From the NCBI GenBank assembly GCA_022843025.1, contig JALHOL010000005.1, positions 310,001-374,000 on the forward strand: 64,000 bases of DNA. Reading direction: 5' to 3'. The position numbers and the translations under genes were made by a program. This document shows, piece by piece, positions 27,115 through 35,398 of the stretch. The stretch comes from Paracoccaceae bacterium. Lineage in GTDB: Bacteria; Pseudomonadota; Alphaproteobacteria; Rhodobacterales; Rhodobacteraceae. The stretch's first letter is position 1. Every line of letters starts with the position of its first letter. Below the pieces are notes generated by a model that was not told where the DNA came from, did no database searches, and saw nothing but the letters and a program-made list of their open reading frames with translations.

Positions 27115-28266
27115 ATGCCCGACTCTGCCACTCCCGTCCGGATCCCTTCGACCCGCGATCCCCGCCTTGATGTGTTTCGCGGCATCTGCCTGGTGATGAT
27201 CTTTCTCAACCACGTCCCCGGCACGGTGTTCGAAGATTACACCTCGCGCAATTTCGGCTTCTCCGACGCGGCCGAGGGGTTCGTCCTGATGTCTGGCATC
27301 GCGGCAGGGCTGGCCTATTCCGCCGATTTCCGGGCCACCTCCATGCGGCTCTGGACCGGGCTCGCCCGCGTGTGGCGCCGGGTGTGGACGCTCTACCTCG
27401 TGCATATCCTGGCCACCTTTGCCGCCCTTGCTGCCGCCTCGGCCGTGGCGCTGTGGTTGGGCAATTCGGAGCTGCTGTTCGAGAACCAGATGAAATGGGT
27501 CTGGCTCGACCCGCTTCGTACCCTGATCGGTCTGGTCATCCTGACCCACCAGTTCGGCTATGTGAACATCCTGCCGCTCTACCTCGTGCTGCTGGCTGTC
27601 GCACCCGTGCTGCTGTATCTGGCATGGCGCACTCCGCTTTGGCTGATGGCCGTGTCGGTCGCGGTGTGGCTGGCTGCGGGCATCTGGCGGCTTGGGCCAC
27701 CCAATTACCCAACCTCGGGCGTGTGGTTCTTCAACCCGCTGACCTGGCAGGTGATCTTCATCACCGGCCTGCTCACCGGGGTGGCGATGAAGGATGGGCG
27801 GCGCTTCGTTCCCATCCGCCGCTGGCTACAGGTTCTGACGGGTGTCTTCCTTGTCTATGCCGCGCTGTCGGTGCAGTTTCCGGCGGTGTCAAAGGTCACC
27901 GGCCACACGCTCTGGCTGGCCAAGGAAACCTTCCACCTGCCCTGGAACCTGACCGCCTTCGACAAGACCTATGTGACAGGCCCGCGCCTCCTGCACATCC
28001 TCGCGCTGGCCTATTTCCTGTCGTCCTTCGCCTTCATCCGCCGCGCCTGCGCGCATTGGATTGCCACCCCCTTCGAACTGCTGGGCCGTCAGGCCCTGCC
28101 GGTCTTTGCGCTTGGCTCGGTGCTCTGCATCGGCTTGCAGGGGGTAAAGCATGTCACCGGCGAAGATTTCACCACCGATGCACTGATCATCGCGGGCGGC
28201 CTTGCGCTGCAATTCGCGCTGGCCGCCGCACGGCAATACTGGCCGAAACCGCCAAAGATCAGTTGA
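27115..28266 (+). CDS. opgC: OpgC, glucan succinyl-substitution membrane protein
   Basis: OpgC is a polytopic inner-membrane acyltransferase-like protein required in R. sphaeroides to add succinyl groups to periplasmic glucans, giving them charge. The 383-residue protein begins with RDPRLDVFRGICLVMIFLNHVPG, the typical acyltransferase-3/OpgC entry helix, and has about ten hydrophobic segments. FEDYTSRNFGFSDAAEGFVLMSG is also characteristic. The start is ATG 27115, 109 bases after opgH, with no clear terminator between. Its end overlaps the convergent reductase gene by 8 bases. Confidence 0.92.
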   Translation: MPDSATPVRIPSTRDPRLDVFRGICLVMIFLNHVPGTVFEDYTSRNFGFSDAAEGFVLMSGIAAGLAYSADFRATSMRLWTGLARVWRRVWTLYLVHILATFAALAAASAVALWLGNSELLFENQMKWVWLDPLRTLIGLVILTHQFGYVNILPLYLVLLAVAPVLLYLAWRTPLWLMAVSVAVWLAAGIWRLGPPNYPTSGVWFFNPLTWQVIFITGLLTGVAMKDGRRFVPIRRWLQVLTGVFLVYAALSVQFPAVSKVTGHTLWLAKETFHLPWNLTAFDKTYVTGPRLLHILALAYFLSSFAFIRRACAHWIATPFELLGRQALPVFALGSVLCIGLQGVKHVTGEDFTTDALIIAGGLALQFALAAARQYWPKPPKIS

Positions 28267-29080
28267 ACTTTGCCGGGTCCGGCCCCGTCCGCTCGCCCGC
28301 ATCCAGCGTGGCGATGGCGGCCATCTCGGCCTCGGTCAGGGTGAAATCAAAGATGTTCAGGTTCTCGGCCAGCCCCGCCGCGCGGGTGGATCGCGGGATC
28401 ACCGAACAGCCAAGCTGCACATGCCAGCGCAAGATCACCTGCGCCGGGCTGCGCCCCGTCCGCGCGGCGGCGGCCTGAACCGGGGCCGCGTCGAAAGACC
28501 GGCCCTGTCCCAGCGGCGTCCAGCTTTGCGTCACGATCCCATGCTTGGCATGGAATGCCCGCAACTCGGCCTGCTGCAATCGCGGGTGCAACTCAATCTG
28601 GTTTAACACCGGCACCACCCCGGTTTCCCCGATGATCCGCTCCAGATCCGCCAGCCGAAAGTTCGACACCCCGATGGATGCCACCTTCCCCGCCTCGCGC
28701 AGCGCGATCAGCGCCTTCCACGTATCCACAAACAACCCTTGTTCGGGGCAGGGCCAGTGGATCAGCATCAGGTCGGCCTGCGCCAGCCCGATCCTTTGCA
28801 GGCTGTCCTCCACCGCCCGCGCGGTTTCATCGCGCCCCTGCCTGTCATTCCAGACCTTGGTGGTTACAAACACCTGATCGCGCGGCACATCCGCCGACCG
28901 CAACCCTTCGCCCAGCCCCACCTCATTGCCATAGATCGCCGCGCCGTCGATCAGCCGATAACCCGCCGCCAGCCCCTCGCGCACCACCCGCGCGGTTTCA
29001 TCCGCCGGCACCTGCCACAGGCCAAAACCCACCTGCGGAATCGTGCGCCCATCGTTCAGCGTAAGGATCGGGTGTGTCAT
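28259..29080 (-). CDS. Aldo/keto reductase
   Basis: A 273-residue NADPH-dependent aldo/keto reductase, closest in look to the 2,5-diketo-D-gluconate reductase group (DkgA/DkgB). The catalytic tetrad is complete: Asp45, Tyr50 (DGAAIYGNE), Lys75 (TTKVW) and His108 (LIHWP). The C-terminal NADPH-binding part includes VIPRSTRAAGLAENL. The physiological substrate cannot be told from sequence. The start is ATG 29080 with GGAG upstream, directly preceded by a perfect 19-bp palindrome that probably controls it. Confidence 0.92.
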   Translation of the reverse strand: MTHPILTLNDGRTIPQVGFGLWQVPADETARVVREGLAAGYRLIDGAAIYGNEVGLGEGLRSADVPRDQVFVTTKVWNDRQGRDETARAVEDSLQRIGLAQADLMLIHWPCPEQGLFVDTWKALIALREAGKVASIGVSNFRLADLERIIGETGVVPVLNQIELHPRLQQAELRAFHAKHGIVTQSWTPLGQGRSFDAAPVQAAAARTGRSPAQVILRWHVQLGCSVIPRSTRAAGLAENLNIFDFTLTEAEMAAIATLDAGERTGPDPAKFN

Positions 29081-29090
29081 GAAAATCTCC

Positions 29091-29109
29091 GGTCATAATG
29101 ATTATGACC
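29091..29109. promoter_or_regulatory. Perfect 19-bp palindrome upstream of the aldo/keto reductase (operator)
   Basis: GGTCATAAT-G-ATTATGACC reads the same on both strands. It lies 11 bases before the reductase start codon, just upstream of its ribosome binding site, so a bound repressor would block transcription or early elongation. The core TCATAATGATTATGA resembles a 7-1-7 Fur-type box but with C and G exchanged at the second position of each arm. Confidence 0.75.
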
Positions 29110-29223
29110 ATAAGACATGCCACAGCGCCAAGCGCCACCCCGCAGCCTTTCCGTTCACGCGGACATGACCTTTCACCCGTCCCCGCCCCGCATCACGACA
29201 CCGCAGCAAGGCCCATCACGGCT

Positions 29224-30342
29224 TCACTGCACGCTTGCCGCCGGAATCACAGTCGCATCGAAGCTGGCCTTTTCATCTTCGGGCTCTGCACTTTCCACAG
29301 ATTGCCCAAGGCTCCAGTGACGATTGTAAAGCCGCACCAGCTTCATCCCCAGCGCGGCGGTGTCCTTGCTTCCGCGATGCAGGGCGACAAGCCGATAGGT
29401 GCCAAACCCCTTGGCTCGTGGATGATCGGTGGATTGCAGAAGAACGGACGTACCCACCTTGGCATGTGACCCCGCCCCCGCAACCTGCCCCTCGGCGGCC
29501 TCTGGCGCAGCAAGCGGATAGATCCGCGTATTGGCCACGGCAACGGCGGCCAGAACCTGTCTGCGGTGATAGACCAGATGCAGATATTCGGTCATCGAAA
29601 ACCGGGTCGTTCCAAAGAACAGGTTGCATTCGAACTCGCCCCCCGGAAACCCGATGCCCAGCGCCCGCCGCACCGCAGGCAGCACGGGAAAGTTGATCCC
29701 CGCCTGCGTTTCAACCGTCGATTCCAGAAAGGCCGGGTCCAGCGTGCAGCCGATCTTTTGCGCGATCTGGCTGGCCACATGCTTGTACAGCTCCACCCCC
29801 GCATGATCCGGGGTCAGAAACATCCGCCGATTGCGAAAATTCTCAAGGATGAAATCGGCCATGCGAACATCGCAGTCCTCCTCCTCAATCCGCATCCTTT
29901 CGGTGGTCAGGTCAAAGTTACGAAGGGCCTCTTCATGCAGCACTGAACCGTCGTAGACTGCGGCGCGAAACTCTTCAAAGGTTCCAAACTGCTCACTTGC
30001 CGCCTCAAGCGCGGTGGGCCACCACCCGCTATACCATGGAAAACTGACACGGCTCATGCCGGGGAAGTAGCCTTCCCATTCCAGCCATGGAAACTTGATA
30101 AAGCGCACCCCTTTGCCGGACAGATATTCTTCCAGATGCACGGTGTTATAGTCGGCCTTGTTCCGTATGGGGCTAAAGACCACCACGTCAAAGGCCGTGA
30201 ATTGCTCATAAGGAACAGGCAGGTTCTTTCGGATCAGCTGAGAATTCGTCAGGTGGTCGACATGGGTCAGACCCTGGCCGAAACGTTCGAATATCCGGCG
30301 CAGCGCGGCGCCATGGCAGCCACCATAAAACAGAACACGCAT
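29224..30342 (-). CDS. WcbI-like polysaccharide biosynthesis putative acetyltransferase
   Basis: A 372-residue protein resembling the WcbI family, known from Burkholderia capsule loci and thought to bind CoA for sugar acetylation. The N-terminal strand and loop RVLFYGGCHGAALRRIFE fit the family opening, followed by FDVVVFSPIRN, FIKFPWLEWEGYFPG and a conserved-looking FLTPDHAGVELYKHVA. The last 100 residues are less typical. No signal peptide is seen. The start is ATG 30342; the open frame upstream is not conserved in character. No capsule genes surround it, so its target glycan is unknown. Confidence 0.7.
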   Translation of the reverse strand: MRVLFYGGCHGAALRRIFERFGQGLTHVDHLTNSQLIRKNLPVPYEQFTAFDVVVFSPIRNKADYNTVHLEEYLSGKGVRFIKFPWLEWEGYFPGMSRVSFPWYSGWWPTALEAASEQFGTFEEFRAAVYDGSVLHEEALRNFDLTTERMRIEEEDCDVRMADFILENFRNRRMFLTPDHAGVELYKHVASQIAQKIGCTLDPAFLESTVETQAGINFPVLPAVRRALGIGFPGGEFECNLFFGTTRFSMTEYLHLVYHRRQVLAAVAVANTRIYPLAAPEAAEGQVAGAGSHAKVGTSVLLQSTDHPRAKGFGTYRLVALHRGSKDTAALGMKLVRLYNRHWSLGQSVESAEPEDEKASFDATVIPAASVQ

Positions 30343-30709
30343 CACCCACACTCCACAGCCACCGGCACACACACGCCGACGGCGAAGGTTACGGCGCGAC
30401 AGGGCAGTCCTGCAAGCATTCTGCCCACCATCCGGCACCGCCCGGATTTGGCTCCCCCGCGCCAAACGAGCAGCGAATGACGCTTGCAGAACGTACGAAG
30501 CAGGGTCGTGGCGAGGAAGCGCAGGTCCCAATCCACGCGCCCTTCCGGCGCTCCGCTCATCGAAAATCAACGTCGTCCTTCAGGGGTAACCACACATCAG
30601 AGGGCAGCCGCGGCAACACCCGCCCTTGTTTGGAACAGGAAACACTTGAACCTCACGCCCCATTAATAAAGGTTAACGTCAAATTTGGCACAACGTGGGG
30701 AACGTCCGA
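30343..30709. other. Intergenic region upstream of the outer-membrane protein
   Basis: A 367-base gap between divergent genes. Its last 60 bases are A/T-rich (ATTAATAAAGGTTAACGTC around 30662-30680) and probably hold the promoter of the downstream gene. No convincing gene is seen in the rest. Confidence 0.4.
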
Positions 30710-31321
30710 ATGAAACTATTCCAAGCAACAGCGCTGGCTGTGGCAGCGACTTGGGCCGCGATGCCCGCGCTGGCAGGCGGCCTGGCCGAAGCCTTCAATG
30801 AACCCTCGGTCGCACCGGCAGCGGTCGTTGCCGCGGCACCGGCGGCGGCTGCCGCACCGAACCGGAACTGGAGCGGCTTCTATTTCGGTGCCCAATTTGG
30901 CACAGTCGATATCGTCGCGTCGGACAAAAGCTTTAATGGCGACAAATCCACAAATGGCCTGTTCGCCGGTTACCGCGCGGATCTGGGCAAGGTGGTGGTC
31001 GGTATCGAAGGAAACTCCGACAAGATCGATCTCGATCTGAACGGCGGCGCCGTGACAGTGAACAATGTCAAACGCCTGAAGCTGATCGGTGGCTATGATC
31101 TGGGTCCGGTGCTGCTTTACGGTACGGTCGCAGCCGTGCGGGCCGAAAGCACCATCGGCAACGACGATGGCTATGCGATGGGTGTTGGTGTGGATTACGC
31201 CCTGACACGCCGCATCACGCTGGGCGCGGAAATTCTGGAGCATCGCTTCGAAAACTTCTCCGGGTCGGGCATCAATCTGGACGCCACCACGGTAAACGCG
31301 CGCATCGCCTTCCGCTTCTAA
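30710..31321 (+). CDS. Outer-membrane beta-barrel protein
   Basis: A 203-residue predicted outer-membrane protein of the small beta-barrel type. It has a Sec signal peptide (MKLFQATALAVAATWAAMPALAG, cleavage near ALA-G), an Ala/Pro-rich linker, then a barrel starting at NWSGFYFGAQFG. The barrel has alternating strands and ends with the C-terminal signature NARIAFRF (terminal Phe used by the BAM machinery). The start at ATG 30710 follows a good GGGG ribosome binding site; an in-frame ATG at 30695 is too early for the signal peptide. A terminator follows. Function beyond barrel structure is unknown. Confidence 0.85.
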   Translation: MKLFQATALAVAATWAAMPALAGGLAEAFNEPSVAPAAVVAAAPAAAAAPNRNWSGFYFGAQFGTVDIVASDKSFNGDKSTNGLFAGYRADLGKVVVGIEGNSDKIDLDLNGGAVTVNNVKRLKLIGGYDLGPVLLYGTVAAVRAESTIGNDDGYAMGVGVDYALTRRITLGAEILEHRFENFSGSGINLDATTVNARIAFRF

Positions 31322-31374
31322 GGTAGGACCTGTCGGGTTGCGGGTTTCCTTAATGCAACCCCATCAGACGAATG

Positions 31375-31407
31375 AACGGGCGCTCCCTCGGGGGCGCCCG
31401 TTTCCTT
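31375..31407 (+). terminator. Intrinsic terminator after the outer-membrane protein
   Basis: AACGGGCGC (31375-31383) pairs with GCGCCCGTT (31394-31402), followed by TTCCTTT. It lies 53 bases after the stop of the beta-barrel gene. Confidence 0.8.
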
Positions 31408-31571
31408 TGGATCAACCCATCCACCCGTCTGCCTCATCCTCACCCTCAACACGCGCGACAGCGCCCCAAGGCGCGCCGTAACGGTGACCGCAGACTGTGG
31501 TTTGCCTCGTCGACGATCGATAAGAGACACTTCCGGGATGGTTTGCGACGAAGCGGCGGAAGCCCCGGCCT

Positions 31572-31732
31572 TGGTCTGATGACGAAAAGCGGATCATCTG
31601 CGGCCAGCAAACTGCCGATCATCCCCGTGGCAGACATGATCCGGCGAGTGAGCACCCAAAAATCCCAAAGAACAGCCCGATCATCGCCCCGCCGAGAAGA
31701 GTGGGGCCATAGGCTGCTTGCAGTAGATCCAT
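31572..31732 (-). pseudogene. Frameshifted remnant of a YeeE/YedE-like membrane protein
   Basis: On the minus strand a frame starting near 31732 reads MDLLQAAYGPTLLGGAMIGLFFGIFG and then loses sense. Near 31655 a second frame continues with RRIMSATGMIGSLLA. Joined, they resemble the N-terminal part of YeeE/YedE (DUF395) sulfur-transport membrane proteins, which show a GG-AMIGL helix followed by a GRI-x-G-x-SGIxGG-like loop. The rest of the gene is missing. A remnant is therefore more likely than a working small protein, but the match is short. Confidence 0.4.
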
Positions 31733-31900
31733 GCTCATCTGCCGCATCGCCGCAAGTCCGCTTTCCGCCCCATGTGACGAACCGGTTGAACTAAGCCCGA
31801 AGCGTGATGTGGCGCACGCGACGTGTCGACTGCCTTCTTCCAAAGACGAACGGCGGATGTCTCCTCGTGCACTCGTTGGATGGGCGGACATAGCCACCCT

Positions 31901-32860
31901 TCATCCGGCTTTGCTTGCCAGCCAGTCCTTGCGCATCATCATATGAACGCCCTTTTCGCCATCAACGACCTGCGTAATCCGCAGATCGCCTGCAAGGCTC
32001 AGAAGCATGTAGGCTTCATCCCTGCTGATGCCCGCACGCGCAGATGCAAGCCCGATCATCTGGCGCACGGCGCGGCGCATCGCCTCATCGAGCGATTCAT
32101 GAAAGCCCATGGAAATCAGATGGCTGTCGGATTCTGCAAAGGGGCCGGTCAGTTCCATATCCTTGCGCACCGTCAGGCGAAACCGCCCGCGCAAGGCCGT
32201 TTCCAGGGCGGCGATGGACACTTCGCCATCGCCCTGCCGCCCGTGCCCGTCACCCGCTGAAAACAGCGCGCCCGGCTGATGAACAGGCAGATACAGCGTT
32301 GTTCCCACCTGCAACTCCTTGTTGTCCATATTGCCGCCGTGTGCGCGCGGCTGGGGTGATCCGATCCGCCCCCAGGACGAAGGCGGAGCCACACCCATCA
32401 CGCCAAAGAACGGCTCCAGCGGCATGGTCAGGCCCCATGGCGTGGTGCAGGTGCCCGCGGTCCGGTCAATCGACAGGAACATGTTCTGATAGTTGGTAAA
32501 TTCATCCGGAAGCGCGCCCAGCCACGGCAAGATCGCCGTAAAACCCCAATCCTGCATCGGCGTCGCCTCAAGGATATCCACCTGCAGCACATCGCCTGGT
32601 TCCGCCCCGCGCACGTAGACCGGCCCAGTCATGAAATGCGGTCCGGGACCCATCCGCGTGGCATGGGCCTCAAGGGCCGCAAGATGTTCCGGCAGCACGC
32701 CCACATGACCGGGCGGCAAGTCGGCCATCACGCAGGCCGGAAGGCAATCCAGCGTCACCTCATCCCCGCTATCGACTTCCAGCACTGCCGGCGTCGTCGC
32801 ATCGAAATAACCCCAGAACAGGTTTTCAGGGCGCCAATCAAGATGATGAGACTTGGGCAT
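31901..32860 (-). CDS. Acetamidase/formamidase family protein
   Basis: A 319-residue cytoplasmic amidohydrolase of the FmdA/AmdA family, which releases ammonia from formamide, acetamide or similar short amides. Family segments seen are NLFWGYFDATTPAVLEVDSGDEV at the start, TGPVYVRGAEPGDVLQVDIL, the central HGGNMDNKEL, and GALFSAGDGHGRQGDGEVS. The start is ATG 32860. It lies 18 bases downstream of urtE and is the last gene of the transporter operon, so the transporter probably feeds this enzyme. The exact amide is not determined. Confidence 0.93.
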   Translation of the reverse strand: MPKSHHLDWRPENLFWGYFDATTPAVLEVDSGDEVTLDCLPACVMADLPPGHVGVLPEHLAALEAHATRMGPGPHFMTGPVYVRGAEPGDVLQVDILEATPMQDWGFTAILPWLGALPDEFTNYQNMFLSIDRTAGTCTTPWGLTMPLEPFFGVMGVAPPSSWGRIGSPQPRAHGGNMDNKELQVGTTLYLPVHQPGALFSAGDGHGRQGDGEVSIAALETALRGRFRLTVRKDMELTGPFAESDSHLISMGFHESLDEAMRRAVRQMIGLASARAGISRDEAYMLLSLAGDLRITQVVDGEKGVHMMMRKDWLASKAG

Positions 32861-32878
32861 GTTCGATATCCTTTGCGT

Positions 32879-33574
32879 TCAGACCGACAAAAGGCGGGAT
32901 ACGCCATCGGCTTCCATAGTGTTTCCCGCCCCGCTTTGGGCGACGCGACCACGATCCAGCACGACGTAGGCATCCGCCAAAGATCGTGCAAATTCATAGT
33001 ATTGCTCAACCAGCAAGATCGCCATCCGGCCCTTTAGCGCCGCAATGGCCGCCTCGATCGCCTCGACGATGGATGGCTGCACGCCTTCGGTCGGCTCATC
33101 CAGGATCAGAAGCTTTGGCCGGGGCGCAAGCGCGCGTGCGATGGCCAATTGCTGTTGCTGTCCACCTGACAGGTCACCACCACGCCGCCCCCACATCTGG
33201 CCCAGCACCGGAAACAGTGCCACCACCTCATCCCGTGCGGCATCTGGTTCCGGGGTGCGATGGTTGCGCAGAACGATCTCGATGTTCTGTCCCACGGTCA
33301 GATCGGCGAATATCTCGCGCCCTTGCGGCACATAGCCCATGCCTGCCCGCGCGCGGATATGGGACGGCGCACGCGTCATGTCTGCACCGTCAAAAGTGAT
33401 GGTTCCCCCATCGCAGGGCATGATGCCCATCAATGTGCGCAGCAGCGTGGTCTTTCCCGCCCCGTTGCGGCCCAACAGCGCCATGCAAGAAAACGGCGCG
33501 ATCTCGAACCCGACCCCTTCCAGGATCAGGGCCGACCCATAGCGTTGACGAAGAGATGATACGGTCAGCGGCAT
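32879..33574 (-). CDS. urtE: Urea/short-amide ABC transporter ATP-binding protein UrtE
   Basis: A 231-residue ATPase of the branched-chain amino acid/urea (HAAT) class. Walker A is GRNGAGKTTLL (35-45), the ABC signature LSGGQQQQLAIA and Walker B LLILDEPTEG. The N-terminus (SSLRQRYGSALILEGV) and the VPQGREIFADLTVGQNI segment are typical of UrtE/LivF. It abuts urtD (1-base overlap) and works with UrtD on the inner face of the UrtBC permease. Confidence 0.93.
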   Translation of the reverse strand: MPLTVSSLRQRYGSALILEGVGFEIAPFSCMALLGRNGAGKTTLLRTLMGIMPCDGGTITFDGADMTRAPSHIRARAGMGYVPQGREIFADLTVGQNIEIVLRNHRTPEPDAARDEVVALFPVLGQMWGRRGGDLSGGQQQQLAIARALAPRPKLLILDEPTEGVQPSIVEAIEAAIAALKGRMAILLVEQYYEFARSLADAYVVLDRGRVAQSGAGNTMEADGVSRLLSV

Positions 33575-34338
33575 CAGTGGCGCCCCAGATAAACTTCGCG
33601 CACCCGCGTGTCGGAACGCGCATCCGCCATCCGCCCCGCAAAGATGGGCGTGCCTTCGTGCAGCACGGTGACGCGGGTCGCGATTTCCTCGACAAAGGCC
33701 ATGTCGTGTTCGATTACCAGAATGGCGCGGTCGGGCGCACGCAAACGGCGCACCAGATCGGCGGTATGGCGGGTCTCAGACTCGGTCATGCCAGCCACAG
33801 GCTCATCCAGCATCAACAGTTTCGGGCGTTGCATCAGCAGCATCCCAATCTCCAGCCATTGCTTTTGCCCATGCGCCAGAATGCCTGCCGGCGCATCCGC
33901 CCGATCGGACAGGCCGATTTCGGCAAGCACCTCATTCACCCGTGCCGCGCGGCGCGGATCGGCCCAGCCCCGCAATTCCGACAGGATTGATCGGACGTGC
34001 AACCGCAGCGCCAGTTCAAGGTTTTCACGCACGCTCAGCGCTTCGAAGACGCTTGGCTTTTGAAATTTGCGTCCCACGCCGGCCAGCGCGATTTCCGGCT
34101 CTGACAACCGGCACAGGTCGATCTTCCCGTCCAGCAACACGGTCCCCGCCTTGGGCCGCGTCTTGCCGGTGATCACGTCCAATAGCGTGGTTTTTCCCGC
34201 GCCGTTCGGCCCGATCACCCCGTGAATCTCGCCGTAGCTGGCGATGAAGGTCAGGTTCGGGATGGCAACAAAATCGCCAAAAGTGACGCGCAGCCCTTCA
34301 ACCTGAACAGCGTGGGCGCCCCGGATCTCAGCGGCCAT
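33574..34338 (-). CDS. urtD: Urea/short-amide ABC transporter ATP-binding protein UrtD
   Basis: A 254-residue LivG-type ATPase. Walker A is GPNGAGKTTLLD, followed by the RKFQKPSVFEALSVRENLELAL segment. The unusual ABC signature AHGQKQWLEIGMLL, in place of SGG, is characteristic of UrtD, and Walker B is LLMLDEPVAGM. The start (34338) lies 11 bases inside urtC, so the subunits are made in coupled fashion. Confidence 0.94.
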   Translation of the reverse strand: MAAEIRGAHAVQVEGLRVTFGDFVAIPNLTFIASYGEIHGVIGPNGAGKTTLLDVITGKTRPKAGTVLLDGKIDLCRLSEPEIALAGVGRKFQKPSVFEALSVRENLELALRLHVRSILSELRGWADPRRAARVNEVLAEIGLSDRADAPAGILAHGQKQWLEIGMLLMQRPKLLMLDEPVAGMTESETRHTADLVRRLRAPDRAILVIEHDMAFVEEIATRVTVLHEGTPIFAGRMADARSDTRVREVYLGRH

Positions 34339-35398
34339 CGCGCGCCCTCCGCCAGAACGGTAGCCGCAGGTCCGTCAGCCCGTTTGGCAGGCCAACCACC
34401 ACAAGCAGGACCAGAAGCGAGAGGATGAACGGCCACAGGTCAGGCGCGAATCCGGTCAACCAGAACTTCAAGGCCGAGATCACAACCGCCCCGATCACCG
34501 CCCCCGACAGCGTGCCGCGCCCGCCCAGCGCCACCCAGACCGCGATTTCGATCGACACTTCGGGCGACAGTAGGCGCGGGTTGATGATCCCCACCTGCGG
34601 CACATACAGCGCCCCGGCAATGGCAGCGATCACACCGGACAACGTCCAGGCTGCCAGTTTTGGCCAGACCGGATCGTAACCCAGAAAGCGCAGTCGCGCC
34701 TCGTCATCGCGCACGGCAATCAGCATCCGGCCATAGGGCGACCGGACCAGCCGCCCGCACAGAAGAAAGGCCACCAGCGTCGCGGCGGTTGATGCCGTGG
34801 CCAGCCAGACGGCAGTTTGTGGCGCGCCCATCTGCAAGCCCAGCAGGCTGACGAACCCGGTCATCCCGTTATTGCCGCCAAACCCGGTATCGTTGCGAAA
34901 CATCAACAGCATCGCCACATAGGTCAGCGCCTGCGTGATGATTGCAAAATACACCCCGCTCACCCGGCTGCGAAACGACATCCAGCCATAGGCAAAGGCC
35001 AGAAGGCCGGGCAGGATCAGGATCAGGGCGGCCGCGTAGGGGAAGCTTTCGAAAAAGGCCCAATAGCCCGGCAGGTCGGTCCAGCCCATGAAGGTCATCA
35101 GGTCAGGCACCACGCCTGCATTCACATACCCGTCCTTGAGCATATGCATGGCGATCAGATAGCCGCCCAGCGCAAAGAACAGCCCGTGACCCAGCGACAG
35201 CACCCCCGCAAAGCCCCAGATCAGGTCCAGCGCGATGGCCAGCAGGGCGAATGTGGCGATCTGGCCGATGATATTGGCGAGGTAAGGCGAAATGCCGATA
35301 CCACTGCCCGCCAGCGGGCCACCAAGGATCGGCAAGGCCAAGGTCAGCACTGCCAGCGCGAACGCGACGATCCGGAACAGCATCCCCCCGCCCATCAT
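34328..35398 (-). CDS. urtC: Urea/short-amide ABC transporter permease UrtC
   Basis: A 356-residue inner-membrane permease of the LivM type with about ten membrane segments. The conserved YLANIIGQIATFALLAIALDLIWGFAGVLSLGHG region is present, and the C-terminal half has GRGTLSGAVIGA. The start is ATG 35398, overlapping the urtB stop by 4 bases. It pairs with UrtB to form the pore. Confidence 0.94.
   Translation of the reverse strand: MMGGGMLFRIVAFALAVLTLALPILGGPLAGSGIGISPYLANIIGQIATFALLAIALDLIWGFAGVLSLGHGLFFALGGYLIAMHMLKDGYVNAGVVPDLMTFMGWTDLPGYWAFFESFPYAAALILILPGLLAFAYGWMSFRSRVSGVYFAIITQALTYVAMLLMFRNDTGFGGNNGMTGFVSLLGLQMGAPQTAVWLATASTAATLVAFLLCGRLVRSPYGRMLIAVRDDEARLRFLGYDPVWPKLAAWTLSGVIAAIAGALYVPQVGIINPRLLSPEVSIEIAVWVALGGRGTLSGAVIGAVVISALKFWLTGFAPDLWPFILSLLVLLVVVGLPNGLTDLRLPFWRRARDGR

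Larger units (their letters stand above)
31322..31900. other. Gene-poor stretch after the outer-membrane protein
   Basis: A 579-base stretch with the terminator above and the decayed YeeE-like fragment. No intact gene is supported; several short frames in all phases have no recognisable sequence. Confidence 0.5.

Noticed and set aside
30662-30676. CtrA-type site TTAA-N-TTAA upstream of the outer-membrane protein
   Set aside because: The spacing is 6 bases instead of the required 7, so it does not fit the consensus.
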